NCBI RefSeq assembly: GCF_002307495.1
Contig: NZ_NTMR01000012.1
Span: 1-64,000 of the forward strand
From: Pseudomonas abyssi
Lineage (GTDB): Bacteria > Pseudomonadota > Gammaproteobacteria > Pseudomonadales > Pseudomonadaceae
Length of the DNA stretch: 64,000 nt
Direction of reading: 5' to 3'
Shown: positions 1 through 9,368 of the stretch, piece after piece
Position numbering within the stretch: position 1 is the first letter of the stretch
Layout of the letters: each line of letters begins with the position of its first letter
The notes under the pieces: model-generated
What the model was told of the DNA's origin: nothing
Database searches by the model: none
What the model saw: the letters and a program-made list of their open reading frames with translations, nothing else
Position numbers and translations under genes: made by a program

Positions 1-15
1 GCGGCTTGAAGCTTG
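1..15. repeat. Copy of a short intergenic repeat (GCTTGAAGCTTG type)
   Basis: The 15 bases GCGGCTTGAAGCTTG at the left edge of the window recur exactly at 31797-31811. In both places they lie beside a hairpin at a gene end. Short CTTGAAGCTTG-like repeats are common between genes in Pseudomonas; the function is not known. Confidence 0.45.
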
Positions 16-20
16 CCGCT

Positions 21-51
21 ACCGCTAGGCCAGCGTTGCTGGCCTAGCGGT
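21..51 (-). terminator. Perfect 14-bp hairpin over the stop codon of the chemotaxis receptor gene
   Basis: Positions 21-34 and 38-51 are exact reverse complements with a 3-base loop. The TAG stop of the minus-strand receptor gene lies inside the right arm. No T run follows on the minus strand, so it may be a 3'-end stabiliser or a factor-assisted terminator rather than a classical intrinsic one. Confidence 0.5.
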
Positions 52-2188
52 CCGCACTAACCTGAAACGTATCCGACAACTGATGCAGCCGTGATGCGGT
101 TTCCTTGACCTGCCCGGAGCTGGCGCGCAGCGCGATGATCACCTGGCTCATGGACTGGGTGGCTACCGCTACATGGCCGGCCTGACGGCCGTGCTCCTTG
201 CTGTTGGTGTCCATCACCGAGATCACCTCGAACAGCTCCTCCACCGTCTTGTGCAGCATGTCATTGTCGTCCGACGCACTGGCGGCTTGCTGCAGCTGAT
301 GGTCAACATCCGCCACGCCCCGCTCCATCACCACCACCGTCTCCCGGGTGGCATCACGAATGGTGGTAATGCCCTGACTGATCTCCTCTGCGGCTTTCGC
401 CGTGCGTGAGGCCAGTGCCCGCACCTCATCAGCCACCACGGCAAAACCACGACCATGCTCACCGGCCCGCGCGGCCTCGATGGCGGCGTTCAGCGCCAGC
501 AGGTTGGTCTGACTGGTGATGTCGGTAATCAGCGAGACCATGCCGACGATGTCGCCGGTGCGCTTGTCGAGCTCCTGAACGCTGGCTGCGGAGCTTTCCA
601 CAATGTTGCGTATCTTGCGCGTTCCGCTGCTTACGGTATCCAGGCGCTCTCGCGCCGCATCGACCACGCTGGCCATGTTGGCCTTCATCTGCGCGGCAGT
701 TTCAGCGGCGGCCGTCACCGTCTGCAGCTGCGCTTCGATCATGCTGAGCATCTGTTGAATATTGGTGGTCACTTCCTCGGCGGTGTCACTGGCCTGCTGA
801 TTGCGCCCCAGCATCTGCTCGCTGTTCTGCAGTGCGTGTCGACTGGCCTGCTTGACCCGGCCCACGATGGTATCGAGATTGTCGATAAAGCTGTTGATCC
901 AGCGTCCCAGCTCACCGGTCTCATCGGCAACCAGACGCGTGGTGTCCATACGCTGGCTGAGGTTGCCCTCGCCCTCGGCGATATTGCGGATGATTTCCGT
1001 CATGCGCCCCAGCCGGCGAGCGAGCTTGCGGGTCGCGGCGAAGCGAAACCACAGGCCCGCGCCCAGCAGCACCGCCAGGTGCGCCAGATGCATTGTCCAC
1101 CCTTGCAAGCCCAGCCAGGCAAAGCCCAGCTGAGCGCCAAACACCAGCAGCGCCAATACCCAGAACTGGGTCATCAGCGAAAAGCTGAGCGAGCGATAAC
1201 GGTACACCTCTTCCAGATCGGCCTCGCACATCATGCCCCAGCGGTCGGGTGAGCCCGGCAAACTGAAGGTCACGCCCTTGCCGATAACCGGGATATGCCG
1301 GTAGTCGGAGTATCCCGGGTATTTCACATAGAGGTTTTCGCCGTGGCGAATGGTTTCACGCACCCCGGGATGCAGCTCACCGGTGGCCGGGTCGGTAAAG
1401 CGCACCTCAAACTCGGTGTGCTCTCGTACGCTGACCGTGCCCCAGGCCGTCTTGATGCCGCTTTTCAGGTTGTCGCCGTGACTGAAGGTACTGTCTTCGA
1501 AGCGCGAGCGGGACAGCGCACGGCCCGGCTCGATGCTCGGGTTGAAGCGCGACTCGACCATGAAGATGTAGTTGTCGCCGGACTCCTGGTAGATGTGCCC
1601 GGCTTCGCGCTGAATCAAGTCACCCAGCACGTCGTTGGGTATCCGGGCGCACAGACAGCCGAGAGGCTCCCCGGCGGCGCTGCTCAGCGGCTGGTAAAAC
1701 ATCAGCGTCACCGCATCATGGAAGCTGGAGGTGGACGGCCCCAGCTGGCGGGTACGCGAATCAACGAAGGGGCCGTGGAGAAAGCGATGCTGCAGGCCGG
1801 CCCGGATCGCCTGGGCATCCGGCTGCAGACCGGCCAGCTCACCGGCGCTGCTGCACAGCGGCACACCGGTGCTGTCGAGCACAAACAGCTCGGATGCGTC
1901 GGGCAGCTTGTTGCGCAGCTTCAACAGCGTCGCCTGATCCAGCTGCGTCAGGTCTTCACCGAGTTGCTGGGCAACACTCAGCAGGCCACTCCACTGGTTT
2001 TCGCACCATTGCTGCAGCAACCGCACCCGCGTCGCGGCAAAGCTGTTGAAGATCGATTCCAGCTGCGCATAGCGGTTCTGGTTGACCCGGCAAGCCCAGC
2101 CCATGGCCAGCTTGCCGCTGGGACCAAACCACGGCAGCCAGCGACGCTCGGCTGCAGACAGATTCATTTGATCGCTTCGAAGAGTCAC
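44..2188 (-). CDS. Methyl-accepting chemotaxis protein
   Basis: Chemoreceptor of 714 residues that should pass a sensory signal to CheA/CheW. Residues about 40-320 form a sensor region of Cache/PDC character. Two hydrophobic segments lie at about 334-360 and 366-384, followed by a HAMP domain (about 385-440) and a long coiled-coil signalling domain. The highly conserved hairpin tip is intact ([17 protein letters not shown], about residues 561-577). There is no clear membrane helix before the sensor region, so unlike typical receptors the sensor may be cytoplasmic, with both helices placed after it. No CheR-tethering pentapeptide is seen at the C terminus. An alternative start at residue 8 would change little. 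The ligand is unknown. Confidence 0.93.
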   Translation of the reverse strand: MTLRSDQMNLSAAERRWLPWFGPSGKLAMGWACRVNQNRYAQLESIFNSFAATRVRLLQQWCENQWSGLLSVAQQLGEDLTQLDQATLLKLRNKLPDASELFVLDSTGVPLCSSAGELAGLQPDAQAIRAGLQHRFLHGPFVDSRTRQLGPSTSSFHDAVTLMFYQPLSSAAGEPLGCLCARIPNDVLGDLIQREAGHIYQESGDNYIFMVESRFNPSIEPGRALSRSRFEDSTFSHGDNLKSGIKTAWGTVSVREHTEFEVRFTDPATGELHPGVRETIRHGENLYVKYPGYSDYRHIPVIGKGVTFSLPGSPDRWGMMCEADLEEVYRYRSLSFSLMTQFWVLALLVFGAQLGFAWLGLQGWTMHLAHLAVLLGAGLWFRFAATRKLARRLGRMTEIIRNIAEGEGNLSQRMDTTRLVADETGELGRWINSFIDNLDTIVGRVKQASRHALQNSEQMLGRNQQASDTAEEVTTNIQQMLSMIEAQLQTVTAAAETAAQMKANMASVVDAARERLDTVSSGTRKIRNIVESSAASVQELDKRTGDIVGMVSLITDITSQTNLLALNAAIEAARAGEHGRGFAVVADEVRALASRTAKAAEEISQGITTIRDATRETVVVMERGVADVDHQLQQAASASDDNDMLHKTVEELFEVISVMDTNSKEHGRQAGHVAVATQSMSQVIIALRASSGQVKETASRLHQLSDTFQVSADR

Positions 2189-2273
2189 GGTGGCAGCCTC
2201 GCAGAGTCAGTCGGATCCTGAGTTCTGCAAGAAGCGCACCAGCCATAGTGGCAACCCGCCATATCGCTGCATC

Positions 2274-2296
2274 GCCCCCCTTAGCAGGAGGGGGGC
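2274..2296. other. Short G/C hairpin in the 5' region of the receptor gene
   Basis: GCCCCCC at 2274-2280 pairs with GGGGGGC at 2290-2296. It lies in the 245-base interval between the cyclase gene and the receptor gene, both on the minus strand. It could end cyclase transcripts or structure the receptor leader. No T run is present. Nothing else convincing was seen in this interval. Confidence 0.3.
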
Positions 2297-2433
2297 AACA
2301 ATCGCGCACCAACATAGATCACACCAAGATGCACCTCGGTACAAATGCACCAAAAAGGTTACCATCTTGTCCAAATGGTCGAGTTTTGCGGGCTGCACGA
2401 CGGTAGGCCCACTCGACCCGCCGACAACTCGCC

Positions 2434-3453
2434 CTAGATCAGTGCAACAGGCGATACCGGCGAGCCCACCGCACCCGGCAACCGCAGCGGCGGTGCGGTC
2501 AGCAGAAAGCGGTTGCGCCCGCTGCTGCGGAGCTGCTGCGCCAGCTCGGTCAGGTACCAGAGTTCGCCCAGGTGAATACCCAGCTTGAACAGGCAGTGCT
2601 CATGCAGCGGCAGCGCAGCACAGCAGCCATCGCCCGCCCGCGCGGGATACGCTTCGACCGCGTAATTGTCGGCAATCAGCACACTCAGGCCTGACTCGGT
2701 AATCCACTGCAACAGTGCCGGATCGCGCCCGTCGAGCACCGCGCAGCTCGTTGCCAGGCGTTGCGCATCGGGCTCGCGCGCCATCTCCAGAATGACGTCA
2801 GCAAACCCGGTATACAGGCAAACCATGTCGCCGGGCTCCACCATCACCCCGTCGGCCTGCATGATCTGCTGCAGACGCGCGTAATCCACCAGTACCCGCT
2901 CGCGACCGCAGTGGCGCGCCAGATCAATCAGCACCGCGCGGCCGCTGACCGCCGTCTCGGCCATCTTCTCGATACCCAGCCGCGCGGCGTTGACGCCCTC
3001 CAGCGCGTCTTCGTGGCCGGCCGGGCCACAGATGTGCTCCCCGGCCTTCCAGCCGTTGTAATACAGCGGCTCGGGCACACCATCGCCGTCCGCATCAAAC
3101 AGCGCCCCGACGTGCGACAGCGCATCCCACTGGGTCGAGTACTGGGTATACAGCAACACCGCATCGTCACTGACCACGTCGGTAAAGTCCGGATTCAGAC
3201 GCTGCAGTTCAAAGTTGTAGTTGAGCTTGTCGGCACGCCCGGAGGTAAAGCGCCGGGGCGGATGACGCAGGCGGTTAAGCGCATTGCCGCCGGGGTAGTC
3301 GAGCGGTAGGCTGAGACAGAAACTGCGCCCCTCGCGCACCTCGGCCACGCCCTGCAGCACCTTGTCGGCGGTCAGCAAATTGAGCCGCCCCAGTTCGTCG
3401 TCAGCACCAAAGTCACCCCAGTTCGAGCCCTCCGGCCGATGTGTCCAGCGCAT
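2434..3453 (-). CDS. Cyclase family protein (kynurenine formamidase-like metal hydrolase)
   Basis: A 339-residue member of the Pfam 'cyclase' family, metal-dependent hydrolases of amide or lactone-type bonds. It belongs to the long branch: the metal/active-site region reads TQWDALSHVGALFDADGDG (about residues 105-125) instead of the HxGTHxDxPxH of short KynB. Further acidic and aromatic blocks (GDMVCLYTGFAD, LIADNYAVEAYP, ELWYLTELA) match the family fold. The start at 3453 is preferred over an in-frame start 63 bases upstream because GGAGAGG sits 3 bases before it and homologues begin near MRWTHRPEGSNWG. The substrate is unknown. A Crc-type CA motif abuts its ribosome binding site. A catabolic role is inferred. 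Confidence 0.85.
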   Translation of the reverse strand: MRWTHRPEGSNWGDFGADDELGRLNLLTADKVLQGVAEVREGRSFCLSLPLDYPGGNALNRLRHPPRRFTSGRADKLNYNFELQRLNPDFTDVVSDDAVLLYTQYSTQWDALSHVGALFDADGDGVPEPLYYNGWKAGEHICGPAGHEDALEGVNAARLGIEKMAETAVSGRAVLIDLARHCGRERVLVDYARLQQIMQADGVMVEPGDMVCLYTGFADVILEMAREPDAQRLATSCAVLDGRDPALLQWITESGLSVLIADNYAVEAYPARAGDGCCAALPLHEHCLFKLGIHLGELWYLTELAQQLRSSGRNRFLLTAPPLRLPGAVGSPVSPVALI

Positions 3454-3466
3454 GCGCCTCTCCTGT

Positions 3467-3474
3467 TTGTTGTT
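3467..3474 (-). promoter_or_regulatory. Candidate Crc/Hfq CA motif next to the cyclase RBS
   Basis: On the minus strand AACAACAA matches the AANAANAA motif bound by Hfq-Crc in Pseudomonas, immediately upstream of the CAGGAGAGG ribosome binding site of the cyclase gene. This placement is typical of catabolic mRNAs repressed by Crc. The regulation itself is inferred. Confidence 0.4.
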
Positions 3475-3690
3475 GTGATTGTTCGACAATGCCACGCAAT
3501 GTGAACACGGAACCATCGCGGCAACGGTGGATCAATGAGCGTGTTGTGTCCGCATAATCAGAAACAGAGGCGCCAAAGGCCGCCCCAGGGGGTCGCGTCC
3601 AGGCCGTCGGCGTGCTTTACTTGCGCGTCTTTTTTCAGCCGCCGCGCCAGCGCGCCCGGCTACCTTCAACTCACGGAGAACAGCGTCAAC

Positions 3691-4488
3691 ATGGATTGGC
3701 TGCAGGTCGTCATCCTGGCAATTGTTCAGGGCATCACCGAATTTCTTCCCGTTTCCAGTTCCGCCCACCTGATTCTGGTCCCGGTCCTGACCGACTGGCC
3801 GGACCAGGGCCTGGCCTTTGACGTCGCCCTGCACCTGGGCAGTCTGTCAGCGGTGCTGATCTACTTCCGCAGCGACATTCTCAACATGTTGCAGAGCTGG
3901 ACCCGCTCGCTGCATACACGCCAGCTGGACGCCGACGCCAAGCTGGCCTGGGCGGTTATTCTGGGCACCATTCCGGTCGGCCTCGCTGGCCTGCTGCTGA
4001 AAGATACCGTGGAGACGGTGCTGCGCTCTCCCGTCTACCTGTCGATCGGACTGATTGGCTTTGGTCTGCTGCTGGGCTGGGCGGACTGGCGCTTTCGCGG
4101 TAGCCGCAGTGAATATCAGATGAACTGGAAGGATGTGCTGTTCATTGGCTGTGCGCAGGCACTGGCGTTGTTTCCGGGCACCTCGCGCTCGGGCATCACC
4201 ATGACGGCGGCACTGATGCTGGGCCTGAGCCGGGAAGCCTCGGCGCGTTTCTCGTTCCTGTTGTCGATCCCGGTGATCGTGCTGGCCTGCGGCCTGGAAA
4301 CCATCGAGCTGATCAAGAGCCAGGTCGCCGTGGACTGGCTGCAGATGGCTGCCGGCGTGGTGCTCTCCGGCATCAGCGCCTACCTGTGCATCCACTACTT
4401 CCTGGCCTTCATCAAGCGCATCGGCATGCAGCCCTTCGTGGTGTACCGCATTGTGCTGGGTGCGCTGCTGCTGTGGATCTTCCTGTAA
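3691..4488 (+). CDS. uppP: Undecaprenyl-diphosphatase UppP (BacA)
   Basis: Integral membrane phosphatase of 265 residues that recycles undecaprenyl diphosphate to the monophosphate carrier for peptidoglycan and polysaccharide synthesis; it also confers low-level bacitracin resistance. Both family signatures are present: EFLPVSSSAHL near residue 17 and PGTSRSGITM near residue 160, which carry the catalytic Glu/Ser/Arg residues. About eight hydrophobic segments are visible. The start at 3691 (MDWLQVV) fits the family length and has ACGGAG upstream; the frame stays open upstream to 3535, but that part does not look like coding sequence. Confidence 0.95.
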   Translation: MDWLQVVILAIVQGITEFLPVSSSAHLILVPVLTDWPDQGLAFDVALHLGSLSAVLIYFRSDILNMLQSWTRSLHTRQLDADAKLAWAVILGTIPVGLAGLLLKDTVETVLRSPVYLSIGLIGFGLLLGWADWRFRGSRSEYQMNWKDVLFIGCAQALALFPGTSRSGITMTAALMLGLSREASARFSFLLSIPVIVLACGLETIELIKSQVAVDWLQMAAGVVLSGISAYLCIHYFLAFIKRIGMQPFVVYRIVLGALLLWIFL

Positions 4489-4551
4489 CCCGCGACCGGC
4501 GCCGATGACAGCTTGAGCGCCCACCCAGCGAGGCGCTCAAGCCGCTGCCAA

Positions 4552-6825
4552 TCAATCGGCGAGGTGCCGAGTCTGCTGCAGCATGGTCTCCAGCTCCGCC
4601 GCCGGCATCGGTCGGTTATACAGATACCCCTGCCCCAGATCGCAGCCCAGCTCGTGCAGCAGCGCCTCCTGGGCAGCGGTTTCCACGCCCTCGGCAATCA
4701 CCTTCAGCTGCAGGCTCTTGCCCAACGCGATAATCGCGCGGGCCATGGCGCTGTCGCTGTCGCTGCACGGCAGATCCACCACAAACCCGCGATCGATCTT
4801 CAGCTTGTGCACCGGCATACGCTTGAGCCGCAGCAATGACGAATGCCCAGTGCCGAAATCATCAATAGCCAAGCCCACACCCAGTGCCGCCAGGTGGTCC
4901 AGCAACGCCACGCCCTGCTCACCGAAGTCCATCATTTCATCCTCGGTAACCTCCAGCTCCAGGCACTCGGGCGGCAACCCGCAGCGCTCCAGCGCGTGCT
5001 GGACGCGCGCGGCGATGTCCCCCCGCTCCATCCAGAACCCGGACATGTTGACCGCCACCGAGCGAAGATCGTAACCACCATCCCGCCAGCTGCGCAGCTG
5101 GCGACAGGCTTCATCCAGCACGTACTCGTCAATGTCGGCGATCAGGCCAGTCTGGCGCGCCACTGACAGGAACTCTCCGGGGGAAACCAGCCCACGCACC
5201 GGGTGCTGCCAGCGCACCAGCGCCTCGACACTGACCCAGCGGCCACTGTCCAGGGCTTTTTGCAACTGATAGTGCACGCACAGCTGGCCACGCTGAATGG
5301 CTTCGTGCAGGTCGGTTTCCAGAGCCAGCCGACGTCGCGCCTGCTCGGTCAGGTCCTGGGTATAAAAGGCGTAGCTGTTGGGTCCGCGTTGTTTCGCCAC
5401 CGACATCGCCGAGTCGGCGTTCTTGAGCAGTTCAGCCCCGTCAGCAGCGTCTGTGGGGAACATCGCCAGACCAACGCTGGCACTCATGTGCACCAGGTGC
5501 CCCACCAGGTCAAAGGGGGTCTGCAGCAGCTGCAGAATGTGTTCTGCCAGCTTACCCAACTGTTCAACCCCCAGCGGACGCTCCAGCAACAGGGCGAATT
5601 CATCGCTGCTCAAACGTGCCAGGGTATCGCTGTCATCGCACACCTGCAGAATGCGCTGGGCCACCAGCTGCAGCAATTGGTCACCGGCGTTGTGTCCCAG
5701 ACTGTCGTTGACGCCCTTGAAGCGATCCAGGTCGATAAACAACAGCGCCAGCTCGCTCTCCTGGCGACGGGTACGCGCCATCGCGGTGTTCAGGCGTTCG
5801 GTGAGTAGCAGACGATTGGGCAGCTTGGTCAACGGGTCGTGGTGGGCCAGATAGTCAATTTCTTCCTGGGTGCGCTTGAGCGTGCTCATGTCGGCAAACA
5901 CGGCGACAAAATGGCTAAGCTCACCGCGCTGGTCACGCACCGCGATAATGTTCTGCCACTGCGGATAGATTTCGCCATTCTTGCGCCGATTCCAGATCTC
6001 CCCGGACCAACGGCCACAGCACATCAATTGCTGCCACATCTGGCGGTAAAAGTCGCTGTCGTGACGGCCGGACGCCAACAGGCTCGGCTGGCGCCCGATC
6101 ACTTCTTCGGCACGGTAGCCGGTAATCTTGCAGAACGCGTTGTTGACGTCGACGATGTTCTGCCCGGCATCACAGATCAGCATGCCCTCGCTGGTGCAGT
6201 CGAACATCACGCCGGCCTGAAGCAGCCGTGTCTCCCGCGCGACCTGCTCGCTGACATCGCGCAGCACGCCAACCAACCGCGTGGCGCGGCCTTCGGCGTC
6301 GCGCAGAGCACGCCCACCTGCATGCACCCAGCTGACCCCGTTCACAGGCCGGGCCAGGCGATAGGTAATGTCCAAGCGTTCGGTGGTGCCCCTCAGGTGC
6401 TGCACCAGGGCCGCATGCACGGCTGCGCGATCCTCTGCGGCCAGCAGGTGCTGCCAGTCTCCCAACGGCGAACTGCCGACCGGCAGGCCGAATAGCTCGC
6501 AGCTGCGCGGCGACAGGTACAGGCTCTGGTTGTCGATATCCCAATCCCAGATACCGTCGTTTCCGCCACTGAGCGCCAAGTCAAAGCGCTCGCGCTCAAG
6601 GCGCAGCGCCTCCTCCTGCTGTCGACGACGGCGCAGGTGGTAACGGACGAAAAAGAACAGCAAGGTGCCGGTAACCAGCACAAAACCAATGCCTTTCAGC
6701 GTCTGCAGACGCTGCTGGTCTTCAAGCTCCAACATCAGCAGCAAAGCGTCGCTGAACAGCACCCACAGGGTCGCAACCAGCAGGTAAGACAGGGTGACGA
6801 CCCAGGCACGCGCGGTGGAGGTCAT
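4552..6825 (-). CDS. PAS-GGDEF-EAL membrane protein, probable c-di-GMP phosphodiesterase
   Basis: A 757-residue protein likely to control cyclic di-GMP. Two N-terminal membrane helices (about 9-30 and 46-64) are followed by two PAS domains (about 75-195 and 205-320), a GGDEF domain (about 325-485) and an EAL domain (about 500-745). The GGDEF signature is degenerate (RLSSDEF), so cyclase activity is doubtful. The EAL motif (VEALVRW), the DDFGTGHSS loop and KLKIDRGFV are intact, so phosphodiesterase activity is likely, with the degenerate GGDEF perhaps binding GTP as a regulator. It stands alone between uppP and the divergent desaturase gene. The signal read by the PAS domains is unknown. Confidence 0.92.
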   Translation of the reverse strand: MTSTARAWVVTLSYLLVATLWVLFSDALLLMLELEDQQRLQTLKGIGFVLVTGTLLFFFVRYHLRRRRQQEEALRLERERFDLALSGGNDGIWDWDIDNQSLYLSPRSCELFGLPVGSSPLGDWQHLLAAEDRAAVHAALVQHLRGTTERLDITYRLARPVNGVSWVHAGGRALRDAEGRATRLVGVLRDVSEQVARETRLLQAGVMFDCTSEGMLICDAGQNIVDVNNAFCKITGYRAEEVIGRQPSLLASGRHDSDFYRQMWQQLMCCGRWSGEIWNRRKNGEIYPQWQNIIAVRDQRGELSHFVAVFADMSTLKRTQEEIDYLAHHDPLTKLPNRLLLTERLNTAMARTRRQESELALLFIDLDRFKGVNDSLGHNAGDQLLQLVAQRILQVCDDSDTLARLSSDEFALLLERPLGVEQLGKLAEHILQLLQTPFDLVGHLVHMSASVGLAMFPTDAADGAELLKNADSAMSVAKQRGPNSYAFYTQDLTEQARRRLALETDLHEAIQRGQLCVHYQLQKALDSGRWVSVEALVRWQHPVRGLVSPGEFLSVARQTGLIADIDEYVLDEACRQLRSWRDGGYDLRSVAVNMSGFWMERGDIAARVQHALERCGLPPECLELEVTEDEMMDFGEQGVALLDHLAALGVGLAIDDFGTGHSSLLRLKRMPVHKLKIDRGFVVDLPCSDSDSAMARAIIALGKSLQLKVIAEGVETAAQEALLHELGCDLGQGYLYNRPMPAAELETMLQQTRHLAD

Positions 6826-6975
6826 GCCAGCCTTCCGCAGCGGGCAATCAACATTCGGTAACTAAAGCAGTCGGGTCGGGGCGACCCGCGGTCATGTTCA
6901 TCGTACATCTGTTGGTCCATAATCGGCCCGACGCAGGCCTGATGCCTGCGTATTCTAACGAGGTAATCTGGCTTT

Positions 6976-8157
6976 ATGTGGTACAACGGCTTACTTGATA
7001 TGTCTGTGTGGCAACTGATTGCAATCACGCTTGTCCTGACGCACGTTACCATCGTCAGCGTCACAGTCTACCTGCACCGCTACTCAGCGCATCGCTCTCT
7101 TGAGCTGCACCCGGCGCTCAAGCACTTTTTCCGCTTCTGGTTGTGGCTCACCACCAGCATGAACACCCGCGAGTGGACAGCTATCCACCGCAAGCACCAC
7201 GCCAAGTGCGAAACCCCCGACGACCCTCACAGCCCGGTCCACAAGGGCCTCGGCACGGTGCTGCGCAAAGGCGCAGAACTCTACATGGAAGAGGCCAAGA
7301 ACGAGGAGACGCTGCGCATCTACGGCAAGAACTGCCCTGATGACTGGATCGAGCGCAATCTCTACAGCCGCTTCCCGATCGCTGGCGTGACCCTGATGGC
7401 ACTGATCGACCTGGCACTATTCGGCGTGCTTGGCATCACCGTCTGGGCGGTTCAGATGATGTGGATCCCGGTGCTCGCCGCCGGTGTCATCAACGGTCTG
7501 GGCCATGCGCTGGGCTACCGCAACTTCGAGTGCCGCGACGCGGCCACCAATATCCTGCCCTGGGGCATCCTGATTGGTGGCGAAGAGCTGCACAACAATC
7601 ATCACACCTACCCCAACTCCGCCAAGCTGTCAGTGAAGAAGTGGGAGTTCGACATGGGCTGGCTGTGGATTCGCCTGTTCAGCCTGGTCGGTCTGGCCGA
7701 GGTGCGCCGCACCGCGCCGATTGCCCACCGCGTCGAGGGCAAGCAGACACTCGATATGGACACCGCCATGGCGATTCTCAACAACCGCTTCCAGATCATG
7801 GCCCAGTATCGCAAGCTGGTCATCAAGCCCGCGGTGCGCAGCGAACTGGCGCGCATGGATGAGTCGGTTCGCCACCTGTTCCGCCGTGCCAAGCGCCTGC
7901 TCAGCCGCGAAACCAGCCTGCTGGACGACCGCCACCAGGCGCGCATCCAGACCATGCTGGAACACAGCCAGGCACTCAAGGTGATCTACGAGAAGCGCCT
8001 GGCGCTGCAGCAGATCTGGGGGCGCACCAGCGCCAACAGCCACGAGATGCTGCAGGCTCTGAAGGACTGGTGCAACCAGGCCGAAGAAAGCGGCATCAAG
8101 GCGCTGCAGGAGTTTGCCGACTCGCTGCGCACCTACTCGCTGCGCCCGGCCAGCTGA
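6976..8157 (+). CDS. desA: Membrane fatty acid desaturase (delta-9 acyl type)
   Basis: Di-iron membrane desaturase of 393 residues that introduces a double bond into acyl chains and so adjusts membrane fluidity. The three histidine boxes are intact: HRYSAH (about residue 35), HRKHH (about 73) and HNNHHTYPNSAK (about 206). Hydrophobic segments flank boxes one and two. The C-terminal ~140 residues are helical and charged, an extension shared with Pseudomonas DesA-type proteins. From memory P. aeruginosa DesA (PA0286) has nearly the same length. The start is supported weakly by GAGG 12 bases upstream; a second Met eight residues in is possible. The desA name is by family resemblance. Confidence 0.88.
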   Translation: MWYNGLLDMSVWQLIAITLVLTHVTIVSVTVYLHRYSAHRSLELHPALKHFFRFWLWLTTSMNTREWTAIHRKHHAKCETPDDPHSPVHKGLGTVLRKGAELYMEEAKNEETLRIYGKNCPDDWIERNLYSRFPIAGVTLMALIDLALFGVLGITVWAVQMMWIPVLAAGVINGLGHALGYRNFECRDAATNILPWGILIGGEELHNNHHTYPNSAKLSVKKWEFDMGWLWIRLFSLVGLAEVRRTAPIAHRVEGKQTLDMDTAMAILNNRFQIMAQYRKLVIKPAVRSELARMDESVRHLFRRAKRLLSRETSLLDDRHQARIQTMLEHSQALKVIYEKRLALQQIWGRTSANSHEMLQALKDWCNQAEESGIKALQEFADSLRTYSLRPAS

Positions 8158-8233
8158 CAAACGCGGGTCGCCACGACCCGCATTCAGCGCTAGACTCGCC
8201 AGACAGCACCAATCACAACAAAGGTAGCAGCGG

Positions 8234-9121
8234 ATGCGTGCCTTACTGCCAACCCTCTTGCTGGCCAGCCCCCTGGTGCTGGCCGGCAACATATACAAGT
8301 ACACCGACGCCAACGGTGTCACCACCTATACCGACCAGCGGGTCGAAGGTGCCCAGGTCATCGTGTTCCGCGATGCCATGGTCGAGAACGTCGACCGCGA
8401 GGTGTACGTCACCAAGAAGCGCCACGCCGGAGGCGAGACGCTGATCGTGCATAACGACCTGTACGCGCCGGTGGAGATTCGCCTGACCATCAGCAACGCC
8501 CAGAATGTGCTTGGGGTGCCGGCTGCCCCCATCGAGTGGGTACTGCCGCCACGCCAACAGATTCGCCTGGTCACCCTGCAACCGACCGCCGACGGCGCAC
8601 CAAGTTACGACTACCGGCTGGAGCACGCTCTAGGCGACCCCCGAGCCGAACAGACCCTGACTCACTATCCGCTGCCCTGGCGCGGCGGCCCGTTCCGCAT
8701 GACCCAGGGACCCGGTGGCCGCTACAGCCACAGCGGGCCCAAGGGCCGCTATGCGATCGACATCGCGATGCCGGAGGGCACACCCATCGTCGCGGCGCGC
8801 GCCGGTCAGGTAGTGAAGATCGAGAACAATCAAAGCGGCCGCGGCACCAACCCGTCAGGCAACTTTGTACGCCTGCTGCACGACGACGGCACCATGAGTG
8901 TCTACCTGCACCTCAAACGCGGCTCGGTGCAGGTCCGCGAAGGGGAGCGCATCAACCCAGGACAGTTGCTGGCCCTGTCGGGCAACACCGGCAACAGCAC
9001 CGGTCCGCACCTGCACTTTGTGGTGCAGAAGAACGTTGGCCTGCAGACCGTCTCCATCCCCTTCGAGTTTGCCCAACCGGTCGACAGCCTGCCGAATTTC
9101 GCTATCGGCGGCGAGCCCTGA
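8234..9121 (+). CDS. Secreted DUF4124 plus M23/LytM-domain protein
   Basis: An exported protein of 295 residues. A signal peptide (1-17, ending LVLAG) leads into a DUF4124 domain (about 18-60, NIYKYTDANGVTTYTDQ). A LytM/M23 domain lies at about 150-270, with YAIDIAMPEGTPIVAA, a YLHL motif (H226) and GPHLHF (H259, H261). M23 endopeptidases bind zinc through HxxxD plus HxH. Here the first His position is Arg172 (R-Y-A-I-D176), so the metal site may be incomplete and the protein may be an amidase activator or a peptidoglycan binder rather than a peptidase. It lies in its own unit and ends in a strong terminator. Confidence 0.88.
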   Translation: MRALLPTLLLASPLVLAGNIYKYTDANGVTTYTDQRVEGAQVIVFRDAMVENVDREVYVTKKRHAGGETLIVHNDLYAPVEIRLTISNAQNVLGVPAAPIEWVLPPRQQIRLVTLQPTADGAPSYDYRLEHALGDPRAEQTLTHYPLPWRGGPFRMTQGPGGRYSHSGPKGRYAIDIAMPEGTPIVAARAGQVVKIENNQSGRGTNPSGNFVRLLHDDGTMSVYLHLKRGSVQVREGERINPGQLLALSGNTGNSTGPHLHFVVQKNVGLQTVSIPFEFAQPVDSLPNFAIGGEP

Positions 9122-9154
9122 GCCTGGGAGCTACTGGATCCTAAATTACAGGCA

Positions 9155-9185
9155 ACAAAAAACCCGCTCGAGAGCGGGTTTTTTG
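9155..9185. terminator. Bidirectional intrinsic terminator between the M23 gene and rpmG
   Basis: ACAAAAAACCCGCTC and GAGCGGGTTTTTTGT form a near-perfect hairpin with a run of T on either strand. It serves the convergent M23 gene and rpmB-rpmG transcripts. Confidence 0.9.
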
Positions 9186-9201
9186 TCAGCAAGCGAAGAT
9201 C

Positions 9202-9357
9202 TTATTTGATCTTGGCTTCCTTGTAGGTCACGTGCTTACGCACGACCGGATCGAATTTCTTGATTTCGATCTTGTCGGGAGTGGTGCGCTTGTTCTTGTC
9301 GGTAGTGTAGAAGTGACCAGTACCGGCAGAAGACACCAAACGAATCAATTCACGCAT
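9202..9357 (-). CDS. rpmG: Ribosomal protein L33 (cysteine-free form)
   Basis: A 51-residue basic protein of the large ribosomal subunit (begins [19 protein letters not shown], ends KEAKIK). It has no Cys pairs, so it is the zinc-independent form of L33. It follows rpmB with an 11-base gap, and GGAGCATCATC lies just before the ATG. Confidence 0.96.
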   Translation of the reverse strand: MRELIRLVSSAGTGHFYTTDKNKRTTPDKIEIKKFDPVVRKHVTYKEAKIK

Positions 9358-9368
9358 GATGATGCTCC

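Noticed and set aside
455..2221. Plus-strand frames opposite the chemoreceptor gene
   Set aside because: The minus strand has the intact MCP signalling domain and HAMP; the plus-strand frames have no domains.
2274..2433. Sigma-54 promoter for the chemoreceptor
   Set aside because: TTGGTGC and TTGCC elements occur on the minus strand, but the GG to GC spacing is 12 rather than 10 bases.
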